From assembly GCF_002216005.1 (NCBI RefSeq), contig NZ_NIQC01000002.1, positions 92,832-156,831 of the forward strand: a DNA stretch of 64,000 nucleotides, read 5' to 3'. The position numbers were made by a program, and so were the translations under genes. Position 1 is the stretch's first letter, and each line of letters starts with the position of its first letter. This document shows, one piece after another, positions 57,043-64,000 of this stretch. The notes under the pieces are model-generated. The model was given only the letters and a program-made list of their open reading frames with translations. It was not told the DNA's origin and searched no databases. Source of the stretch: Natranaerobius trueperi. Lineage in GTDB: Bacteria; Bacillota; Natranaerobiia; Natranaerobiales; Natranaerobiaceae.

Positions 57043-58115
57043 CTACCTAATCTTATTTTGAGGACTAGCTAAGTCTTGATTGAAATTTGATCTTCGACTG
57101 TACGAGAGAAAAGTAAACCATTGAAATTTATGTGTAATTTTAATTAAAGTTATGGATAAAAATGAGATTAAGATAGCTATCCAAAAAGTGAAAACTCTAC
57201 TCAAAATACTTAAACTAAGTGCAGAATCCTGAGAGACATTTGAATTGTAGAGTTGTAATGTCATTGCTCCTTCGTAAGTTCCTATACCTCCTGGACTCAT
57301 TGGTATCATACCAAACAAGTAGCCTATGAAAGTGGCACTAGAAGCTTGTATTACAGAAAGATCTAAACCTAAACTTTGGCTAATTAATAAAGTAGAACAA
57401 CCAAGAAGGGTCCAATTAATTATTCCTAATAAAAAGCTAGAAAAACAAAAAGCTTCTTTTTTCTTAAAATAACTATTATCTGATGAAATTTCAAAAAATA
57501 CTTTAATTTACTTTTTTTACCCCAGAAATTTACAATAAGGAGTAATAATATTAGCGCAACAGTTATAATAATTAGCAGATGTGATATATTTGAATAATTT
57601 ATTAAAGTGTAGCTTCCTTGTGCTGATAATATAACACAAAGAGCAGCTAATACAACTACAAAACTAACTAAGCTAATACTTTTTTGTATTAACACTAATA
57701 TTAGTGCGTCTTTCTTCTTGTAATTAAATTTATTAACAAGCATTACAGTTTTTAACCCTTCTCCACCTGTTTTAACCCCTGGTGTGATCCCTTCGCATAG
57801 TTTTCCATAACTATTTAAGATCCAAAAATCACTTACTTTGAGTTTATTGTGCATTATTGGGTGTTTTGGGTTAGGTTTGTAATCTATTACTTTGTCGCAA
57901 AGTTTCCACTGATATGCTATTACTAGTAATGTAAACAATTGCATTAAAACTAAGCCTGTAACGGATGAGTAAGAAACTGTTTTTATATGAGGGATTATTT
58001 CAGGTAAATTAAAGACTAAAAAAATTAATACACCAATAAAAAATAAAATTTTAAAGGCTCTAATTAAGGTATTTTTAAATTGTTTACAGTACCCATAGTT
58101 AGTTCTCTTTTTCAT
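57043..58115 (-). pseudogene. LPG-synthase-TM (flippase-like) membrane protein, frameshifted
   Basis: Part one (57426-58115) has GVKTGGEGLKTVMLVNKF, the E/G-rich motif of the MprF/AglD transmembrane family, and stops within an A-rich stretch (LRKKKLFVFLAFY-stop). Part two continues in another frame with LGIINWTLLGCSTLLISQSL and ends with GMIPMSPGGIGTYEGAM (57043-57318). One indel near 57440-57470 would restore about 350 residues. The function of the family is lipid or lipid-linked sugar transfer; with pssA beside it, phospholipid modification is plausible. Confidence 0.85.
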
Positions 58116-58183
58116 TTAAAATCCACTCCAATTTATAATAACTTCAAAAAACATAGTAGGTAAAGATTAAAAATTGGCTAAAA

Positions 58184-58198
58184 TGAAAATCATTCTCA
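58184..58198. promoter_or_regulatory. Fur-like operator upstream of flippase/pssA
   Basis: TGAAAATCATTCTCA, a 7-1-7 inverted repeat close to the Fur consensus TGATAATNATTATCA (two changes), 69 bases before the start at 58115. Confidence 0.65.
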
Positions 58199-58408
58199 AT
58201 CAGTGCTGATATAATCTTATCCCTTATTACATTACTTTGTCAAGAGAAGTTAAAACGATGTGTAGTTGTTCTGTGATATTATCACCTATAGAATCTTTTG
58301 CGAAAAATTTAGGCTAACAGGAAATGTAAGTAATTAATATGATATCTAATAATTCTGCTCAACTTAAAGTACGTACAGAAAAAGCAAACGTACAAGGAAT
58401 ATAAAAAT

Positions 58409-58432
58409 CTCCCAGAGACGTTTCTCTGGGAG
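58409..58432 (-). terminator. Terminator after FMN-binding lipoprotein
   Basis: CTCCCAGAGA / TCTCTGGGAG hairpin followed on the minus strand by ATTTTTATATT. Confidence 0.85.
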
Positions 58433-58449
58433 TTACTACTCATCTAAAG

Positions 58450-59778
58450 TTATGGTAATGTGTAAATCCCTTTATTAAGTCCATCAACTATTGAGTAAAT
58501 AATTTTGTTAGATCTAATTGTAGCGCCACTAAACCCGTCTACTTCTGTTTCTACAATATCTCCTGGTTCATAAAGATCTGCAATAACTACTCTTATGTCT
58601 TCACCTTCTACATAATCTAATAGGTCTAGATGTTGTTCACCAATAGCCCCAAATGTTAAATCATCAGTCTCTAGATAGTCTTCGCCACCATAGTATAAAT
58701 GTCTGAAGTCAATCTCCGTAATCACATTATCTTCTAGAGTGAACTGAGTATTAACCTGCATATCTCCACCATCTTCAAAGATACCTCTATAGGTTCCATC
58801 TTCAAAGCTGTGACCTGGAAGTGGAGTATAAGCATCTGCAATGTCGCCACTGTAAACTCCTTTGTTTAAACCATCTCTTACAGCTGAGATGATCTTGTTA
58901 CTACGTAAAGTTGCACCAGATATTCCATCGACTTCACTATCTACAATGTCTCCTGGTTTATAAAGATCAACTAAACTTTCTCTAATGTCATTACCTTCTA
59001 GGTGGTCTAATAGCTCTTTATGTTGCTCTTTAAAGCCTTCAATAGTTTCATCAGCAGACTCTAAATAATCGTCACCACTATAATATAAGTGTCTGAAACT
59101 TATATCCGTAATCACGTTATCTTCAAGACTAAACTGAACATTTACTTGCATGTCGCCACCATCACCAAAAACTCCACGATAAGTTCCATCTTCAAAACTT
59201 TCTCCTAATACAGGGTTATAACCTTCTGGAACTTCACCGTCAAAGCTATAAACACCTTTATTAAGTCCATCTCTTACAGCATAAGCAATTTTATTAGCTC
59301 TTAAAGTAGCACCACTATCACCATCTATTTCATCATCAACAATTTCTCCTGGTTCGTATAGTCCTTCGAGGCTTGTCCTTACATCTTCACCTTCTAGATA
59401 ATCTAATAATTCTTTATGTTGTTCTTTAAGCCCAACTATAGTATCATCTTCTGATTCTAAGTAGTCATCTCCACCATACTCTAAATGTCTAAAGTTAATA
59501 TCAGTGATTTCATTGTCTTCAAGAGTAAACTGTACGTTTACTTGCATGTCACCACCGTCACCAAAGTATCCACGGTATGTTCCATCTTGGAAGTCAGTGT
59601 TATCAGTATTTTGTGTCCAGGTTGCAGGTTCAAAAACTTCGTTGTTGTTAGTTTCTTCATTATTTTCCTTTTGTGAAGTTTCTGCTTCTTCAGTTTCAAC
59701 TCCACAACCAGTGAAAACTAGTGAAAAAGCAATTACTAATAAGCCTAATATTAAAGCAATACGATCAAATGATTTCAT
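58450..59778 (-). CDS. Lipoprotein with three FMN-binding domains
   Basis: 442 residues: signal peptide with lipobox VFTGC (Cys25), acidic spacer, then three tandem FMN-binding domains (PF04205 type) starting near residues 64, 196 and 326 with a period of about 130. Each ends with the ApbE-type flavinylation motif D-G-x-SGAT: Thr158, Thr290 and Thr420 would carry covalent FMN. Likely an extracellular one-electron carrier, like the two-flavin PplA of Listeria. ATG after GGAGGGGG. The DUF2325 gene is 118 bases upstream and a Fur-like box precedes both. No apbE in this window. Confidence 0.9.
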   Translation of the reverse strand: MKSFDRIALILGLLVIAFSLVFTGCGVETEEAETSQKENNEETNNNEVFEPATWTQNTDNTDFQDGTYRGYFGDGGDMQVNVQFTLEDNEITDINFRHLEYGGDDYLESEDDTIVGLKEQHKELLDYLEGEDVRTSLEGLYEPGEIVDDEIDGDSGATLRANKIAYAVRDGLNKGVYSFDGEVPEGYNPVLGESFEDGTYRGVFGDGGDMQVNVQFSLEDNVITDISFRHLYYSGDDYLESADETIEGFKEQHKELLDHLEGNDIRESLVDLYKPGDIVDSEVDGISGATLRSNKIISAVRDGLNKGVYSGDIADAYTPLPGHSFEDGTYRGIFEDGGDMQVNTQFTLEDNVITEIDFRHLYYGGEDYLETDDLTFGAIGEQHLDLLDYVEGEDIRVVIADLYEPGDIVETEVDGFSGATIRSNKIIYSIVDGLNKGIYTLP

Positions 59779-59896
59779 TTTTTCCCCCTCCTAAATTATA
59801 ATGTTGATTAATTAAGTTACTAAAAATAACTTCAGTTTTTATTTAAAGGTATAGAAAATATACATTAGTTTGCCTTAGATAAATCACAAACGATAA

Positions 59897-60199
59897 TTAA
59901 TTGTGTATTCCTTTACAACCCTCTCCTTCCAAACAATGAATTGATTTTATGATACAAGCTAGTGATCTTTTAGAGAATAAAGTCTGTACACACTTTTCTT
60001 TAGCTTGACATTTAATATTCTTACAAAGGTTATGGTTAATGAAATCAGTTAAAACTAGCACTAAATCTAGGTTAGAGTGCAGTTCCATAGTACGTTCTTT
60101 TCTGCCTGTTACATGTTTTATTTGGGTCGCACCAACTTCTTGTTCTAAATACTCCTTAATTTTGTCTACCCTATCACCACCTACGATTAAAACCGTCAT
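59897..60199 (-). CDS. DUF2325 domain protein (100 aa)
   Basis: Small cytoplasmic protein with VLIVGGDRVDKIKEYL at the N-terminus and VLVLTDFINHNL in the middle, the DUF2325 pattern. Seven cysteines (CKNIKCQAKEKC, SLACIIKSIHC, EGCKG) suggest metal binding. ATG after GGAGGAAAAATGT. Upstream of the FMN lipoprotein and downstream of the best Fur-like box, so probably iron-responsive. Function unknown. Confidence 0.8.
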   Translation of the reverse strand: MTVLIVGGDRVDKIKEYLEQEVGATQIKHVTGRKERTMELHSNLDLVLVLTDFINHNLCKNIKCQAKEKCVQTLFSKRSLACIIKSIHCLEGEGCKGIHN

Positions 60200-60283
60200 A
60201 CATTTTTCCTCCTGTAAGCTTATATTTAATTAAAAGATCAACTTATTGAAAAACATTCGCAATACAAAGTAAAAAAAGAGTGT

Positions 60284-60306
60284 TTGAGAATGAGAATCGT
60301 TTTCAA
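60284..60306. promoter_or_regulatory. Fur-like operator upstream of DUF2325/FMN lipoprotein
   Basis: TTGAGAATGAGAATCGTTTTCAA contains a 19-base core matching GATAATGATAATCATTATC at 15 of 19 positions. It lies 85 bases before the DUF2325 start. Confidence 0.7.
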
Positions 60307-60401
60307 GTGCTTTTTTAGTTTAGATTATAATTGAGCTATTGTCAAGACAATATTCTAATAGTTGCAAAATAATATGATATGTAATAAACATTATGCTACC
60401 A

Positions 60402-60471
60402 TGCTAGCTGGGGTGCAAAAAAAACACCAGACATTTAGGCGTACTTGATAAGTACGATATCATGCAATTAG
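60402..60471 (+). pseudogene. Stray fragment of the PdaB-like deacetylase gene
   Basis: About 65 bases closely match 53163-53227 (shared GTACTTGATAAGTACGATAT-type stretch and ACACCAGACATTT), including the region coding for the catalytic FDAAWG motif. No frame remains. The flanking DNA has no IS ends that I can see. Confidence 0.7.
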
Positions 60472-60495
60472 TGACTCCGATGAAAATTATATTAG

Positions 60496-60732
60496 ATGAA
60501 CAACTTAAACTTTCTGCTAGCTATAATGCCAGAATGGAAAAAGAACCTACTGGTGCTACCTACTAACAGCAAACAGCATCAAACTCAAGATATTGCCACA
60601 GATATTCTAAATAAAAACTATCCCAAAAAGTTATTAATAACGGGTAGATTTCAAGAAGAAATAAAAAATGATTTTATAACGGATCCAGAAGGAAATTATT
60701 ATGGACTAAAATCGGTTTACCTAACAAGATAA
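60496..60732 (+). CDS. Uncertain ORF (78 aa)
   Basis: No ribosome site is visible before the ATG, and it directly follows the stray deacetylase fragment. The protein (NSKQHQTQDIATDILNKNYP, then GRFQEEIKNDF) is soluble with no known motif. Possibly a remnant of a longer gene. Low confidence. Confidence 0.25.
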   Translation: MNNLNFLLAIMPEWKKNLLVLPTNSKQHQTQDIATDILNKNYPKKLLITGRFQEEIKNDFITDPEGNYYGLKSVYLTR

Positions 60733-61027
60733 CTGTTGTTAAATAGTATGAAACTACTACCTATTAATTTCTCATAGTATGATGGCGGTTATAATCGGTT
60801 GATCTAGAAAAATAACCTAAACCTTGATCGTATCTCGAGCTAGGTTTATTTAAACCCATCTCTGGTCAACAGCAAGTAAAAAAAAGAGAAGAGAGAATCA
60901 TCTCTCCACCGCTTTTTCGAAAACTTCTATCAAAAACTTGCTACTCTTCAATTTAATAAAGTTAACTCAACTAATTCGTTAGCCAATCTGTTTTGGATTT
61001 ACAAAATTGTTAATTGTTAATATATAC
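60733..61027. other. Gene-free stretch
   Basis: About 295 bases with no convincing ORF, apart from a short inverted repeat near 60890 (GAGAGA / TCTCTC). Confidence 0.4.
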
Positions 61028-61041
61028 ATTAAAGATACCGT

Positions 61042-61749
61042 TTATTGAGACGGTGTTTTTTCTTTAGAAGCATACTTTTCTTTAGGACTCACATATAAAT
61101 TTCTCTGTGAATCTAAACTAGCATATAAAATTTCTTGCGGAGAACTAAAACCTCGCTCTTTCAACTCACTGATTAACCATTTTTCAGTTAAGTTTTCTTT
61201 TTTTAAATGCCCATACTCAACTTCACCATCCATAATTAAAGGTACTGGCAGTCCGTCATAAGGTGCATTTATGTTTAAATCTTGTTTTGTAACTGGCCTT
61301 TGTGCATTCTTTATAATAACACTTAGCTGACCATCTGGTTCTAAAATGGCATACTCAACCTCACTAATATTATGTGCATTTTGTTGACGAAGTTGTACCA
61401 TTAATTCGTTTAAATCAAACCTAACCTTTTTTAACTCTTGCTCTTTAATCTTTCCATCTTCAATCAAAACACTTGGTGAGCCCTGTGTTAATTTTTGTAT
61501 AAGTTTATTTTTTAGTCCCCATTTAGTAAACATAACTTCGAGCCCCATTAAAGATACTAGGGGGATTATTCCTGCATAGATAGGGATTGTTTCATCTTCA
61601 ATAGTTAATACAGAAATTTCAGCTATCATAATCGAAACGACAAGGTCAAAAGCAGAAAGCTGACCTACCTCTCGCTTACCCATTATTCTAAACAATGTTA
61701 ATATTATAAAGTAAAATATAATAGTTCTAATAAAAATAGTAAGTCCCAA
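61042..61749 (-). CDS. DUF421 family membrane protein (YetF-like)
   Basis: 235 residues, three N-terminal hydrophobic segments and a soluble C-terminus in two halves. Family motifs: RIMGKREVGQLSAFDLVVSI near residue 22 and EPDGQLSVIIK near 150. The family is spore- or stress-associated in Bacillus, but function is not established. TTG start after GGGAGGGTACCGGT. A terminator-like hairpin (ACACCGTCT...AAACGGTAT) overlaps the stop. Confidence 0.9.
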   Translation of the reverse strand: MGLTIFIRTIIFYFIILTLFRIMGKREVGQLSAFDLVVSIMIAEISVLTIEDETIPIYAGIIPLVSLMGLEVMFTKWGLKNKLIQKLTQGSPSVLIEDGKIKEQELKKVRFDLNELMVQLRQQNAHNISEVEYAILEPDGQLSVIIKNAQRPVTKQDLNINAPYDGLPVPLIMDGEVEYGHLKKENLTEKWLISELKERGFSSPQEILYASLDSQRNLYVSPKEKYASKEKTPSQ

Positions 61750-61784
61750 ACCGGTACCCTCCCGAGAGCAATTTTACAAAGATT

Positions 61785-61814
61785 GCAGCAGAGCATACTA
61801 GTATGCTCTGCTGC
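61785..61814 (-). terminator. Palindromic hairpin between csp and DUF421 genes
   Basis: A perfect 30-base palindrome, GCAGCAGAGCATACT and its complement. No strong T run follows, so it may be a partial terminator or an mRNA 3' stabiliser. Confidence 0.7.
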
Positions 61815-61823
61815 ATTACTCAA

Positions 61824-62030
61824 TTACTCTACAACTTGTACGTTATCTGCTTGAGGACCTTTATCTCCTTGCTTTACTTCAAACTCTACTTGTTGGCCCT
61901 CTTCTAAGGTCTTAAAACCTTCTTGTTGGATGGCAGAAAAATGTACAAATACATCTTCACCATCGTCTTCCTTCTCAATAAAACCATAACCTTTCTTAGA
62001 GTCAAACCATTTTACTGTACCTTTCATCAT
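61824..62030 (-). CDS. Cold-shock protein (Csp family)
   Basis: 68-residue single cold-shock domain that binds single-stranded RNA/DNA. RNP1 KGYGFIE and RNP2 VFVHFSAI are both present, and the N-terminal GTVKWFD is typical. ATG (or the adjacent second ATG) after AAGGAGGAAGTTATTTAG. Moderately acidic. Monocistronic with a leader of about 100 bases. Confidence 0.97.
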   Translation of the reverse strand: MMKGTVKWFDSKKGYGFIEKEDDGEDVFVHFSAIQQEGFKTLEEGQQVEFEVKQGDKGPQADNVQVVE

Positions 62031-62165
62031 CTAAATAACTTCCTCCTTAATGCATATTATCTGTCTATTACTCTTGACCAAAAACATTAAAAAAATACAT
62101 CTTTCAAAGGAAAAATACTAATTTTCAAGAAAAAAAATACAGAGAAGATATTAAGGAAGGAGATT

Positions 62166-63299
62166 ATGTTATATAGAAATATCCCTAAATCTGATATAAG
62201 CATTTCAACATTAAGATTGGGATGTTTAAGATTTGCTATTTAAAATAATAATCAAAGTGAAATTGACGAAGAAAATCAATAGATATAATTCGATACGGAA
62301 TAGATAATGGAATCAATTTCATAGACACAGCATATGTACCATGAAGTGAATAGTGAAGTAGTTACAGGAAAAGCATCATCAAATGGTTATCGTGAAAAAG
62401 TTTATTTATCTACAAAGCTACCTGTAGCTAAAATGGAATCTGAACATGAGTTTAATATATTTTTAGAAGACCAACTGGAAAAACACAAACTGATTATATT
62501 GATTTCTATATGCTACATGTTTTAAATCCAATAAACTGGAAAAAAGTTAAAAAGTTTGATTAATTAACTAAATTAGATAAAGCTCAAAAGGAAGGTAAAA
62601 TTCGCTATCCATCCTTTTCTTTTCATGCAGGTACTGAATTATATAAAGAAATAATTGACTCTTATAATTGGTACTTATCTTAGTTCAATTTAATTATTTA
62701 GACGAACATCACCAGGCTGGAATAAAAGGTATTAAATATGCCGTTGAAAGAGATATCGGTGTAGCAATAATGGAACCTTTAAGAGGGGTAAGGCTCGCAC
62801 AAAATCAACCTCCAAAAGTTATGGATATTATTAATTCCGCTTCAGTCCAACGTACACCAGCAGAATGGGGATTAACTTGGGTTCTTGATCACCCATAAGT
62901 CACTACTGTATTAAGTGGGATGAATACTTTAGAGCAAGTTAAAGAAAACATAAAAATCGCAAATAAAATGAGTCCTAATAGTTTGAGTGATGAAGACTTA
63001 CAAGTGATAGATAGGATAAAAAATCTATATCATGAAAAATTAAAAATTAGATGTACTGCATTGTAGATATTGTATTCCTTGTAAACCAAAAAATATAGCC
63101 ATTCCTGCTATATTAACTCAATATAATGATTACCTTCTTATTCAATAACCCTGAAAAGTCTCTTAAGAGTTATAGAAAACTTCAAGAACAAAATAGAGAT
63201 GGTGGACAATGTATAAAGTGTGGAGCTTGTGAAACTGAATGTCCACAAGGGTTAGATATAAGAGGATGGTTAGATACAATTCACGAAACTTTCAAGTAA
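62166..63299 (+). pseudogene. Decayed aldo/keto reductase with C-terminal ferredoxin domain
   Basis: Starts MLYRNIPKSDISISTLRLGC after AAGGAAGGAGATT, then stops; DNGINFIDTAY, REKVYLSTKLP, LQTDYIDFYMLH, AIMEPLRG, TVLSGMNTLEQVKENI and the C-terminal Cys motif QCIKCGACETECPQGLDIRG appear in successive frames. At least five shifts or stops. The family reduces small aldehydes with NADPH; the intact relatives carry the iron-sulfur end. The group II intron begins at the base after its stop codon. Confidence 0.9.
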
Positions 63300-64000
63300 T
63301 CGAGTAGGAGGTAGATAATTAATTTATCTACCGACCTCTCACGCCACCAAGCATACCGTCCGGTACTTGGCGGTTCAATGATTTAAGTGCAGTACCTCGT
63401 ATCTTTTGGATATGTCATCATATCCAACTGATGCGAGGTATTCATTTGTTAATGACCTTGATAATATCCAGCTATTGGCTATCCGCCAATATCCTTTCCG
63501 AGTGTTTGCCCATTCCCAAGCTTTCCCTTTGGATATTCCAAGTCGCTTGAGATTCTTAAACCTAGCACTTATTTTCTTCCATTGCTTCCACAAGTACATT
63601 CGAATTCTACGCCTAATCCATACGTCAAGGGCGGTAATTCTATTCTTCATATCTGCAATGGCAAAATAACCTAACCAGCCTGTGGTGAACATTTTAAGTT
63701 CTTTAAGTGTCTGTTGAATTGACTTACCACGTTTACGACTTGTTATCTGCCGTACCCTGTCTTTGAAGCGTTTTATGGACTCTTGGTGTGGTCGTATTCC
63801 AGCCTTTCCTCTAGCTTTGTAGAGGGAATAGCCAAGAAACTTAAGCTTAAGTGGGCTCCCAATGTTGCTCTTTTCTCGATTCACCTTAAGTTTTAATTTC
63901 TCTTCGAGGTATTTTGTACAGCTGGTCATTACTCTTTCAGCGGCTCTCTTACTTTTGACGTAGATGATACAGTCATCTGCGTACCTCACAAATTTATGTC
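63300..64000 (-). mobile_element. Group II intron, 3' half (continues beyond window)
   Basis: Minus-strand order: maturase reading frame, then domain V (near 63338-63372; GAACCGCC...GGTGGCG stem), domain VI (GGTCGGTAGATAAAT / ATCTACC stem with a likely bulged A) and terminal CTCCTACTCGA. It lies directly downstream of the aldo/keto reductase stop. The same end sequence survives at 944-955. Confidence 0.88.
63375..64000 (-). CDS. ltrA: Group II intron reverse transcriptase/maturase, partial
   Basis: The window holds the C-terminal half from HKFVRYADD (RT catalytic Asp pair, domain 5) through the maturase X domain (WLGYFAIADMKNRI, then RRRIRMYLWKQWKK) to a C-terminal end LANTRKGYW-like segment (ANTRKGYWRIANS) without an HNH endonuclease domain. 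It promotes intron splicing and retrohoming. Reading frame open to the window edge and intact as far as seen. Confidence 0.93.
   Translation of the reverse strand, partial: HKFVRYADDCIIYVKSKRAAERVMTSCTKYLEEKLKLKVNREKSNIGSPLKLKFLGYSLYKARGKAGIRPHQESIKRFKDRVRQITSRKRGKSIQQTLKELKMFTTGWLGYFAIADMKNRITALDVWIRRRIRMYLWKQWKKISARFKNLKRLGISKGKAWEWANTRKGYWRIANSWILSRSLTNEYLASVGYDDISKRYEVLHLNH

Overview
The window is low-GC DNA from an anaerobic member of the Bacillota (Clostridia-like). T-box leaders, AGGAGG ribosome sites with frequent TTG/GTG starts, an archaeal-type ProS, glycyl-radical and radical-SAM enzymes, Na+-coupled transport and very acidic exported proteins all fit. The acidic lipoproteins recall haloalkaliphilic anaerobes such as Natranaerobius. 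That placement is inference; no rRNA, tRNA or CRISPR was seen.

Layout. 1-5 kb: partial argF behind two tandem arginine-type T-boxes and a collapsed group II intron, a 5-formyl-THF cyclo-ligase, and proS with its own T-box. 5-17 kb: deacetylase lipoprotein, a 30-bp-period hairpin array, AGCS symporter, broken transposase, Gfo/Idh oxidoreductase, lipid kinase, a dead FMN-binding gene, a 5'-deoxyadenosine/MTA deaminase, a CoA-disulfide-reductase-like flavoprotein and a YczE-type membrane protein. 17.9-28.4 kb, all minus strand: glycyl radical enzyme (YjjI type), its activase (YjjW type), MtnA, class II aldolase, SorC regulator and a complete BMP-type nucleoside ABC transporter. 28.4-37 kb: decayed genes (lipid kinase, TtuA-like thiolase, IS30 and another IS) between intact genes for a ThiS-like carrier, a PARG-type hydrolase, a P-loop protein, an MscS channel and a ThiF-like protein. 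37-54 kb: mostly housekeeping: ABC-F ATPase, envelope glycosyltransferase pair, radical SAM/PDZ protein, murC, tsaD-rimI-tsaB-tsaE, PRC-barrel protein, tldD (frameshifted)-tldE, PdaB-like deacetylase. 54-64 kb: OFA transporter, pssA with a broken flippase-like gene and a decayed copy of its end, a triple FMN-binding lipoprotein with a DUF2325 gene behind a Fur-like box, DUF421 protein, cold-shock protein, a dead aldo/keto reductase and the 3' half of a group II intron.

The most coherent system is the 17.9-28.4 kb block. With the deaminase at 13-14 kb it encodes most of a route that would import a nucleoside or recycle 5'-deoxyadenosine (the waste product of radical SAM enzymes) to DHAP plus an aldehyde, and it sits beside a glycyl radical enzyme of unknown substrate. 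The ABC ATPase of this block carries an N-terminal extension resembling a YceG/MltG LysM-like domain, which is unexpected. A second theme is genome decay: about a dozen genes are visibly broken while their neighbours are intact. A third is a probable iron-responsive set (Fur-like boxes) that includes a lipoprotein with three flavinylation motifs, reminiscent of extracellular electron transfer proteins.
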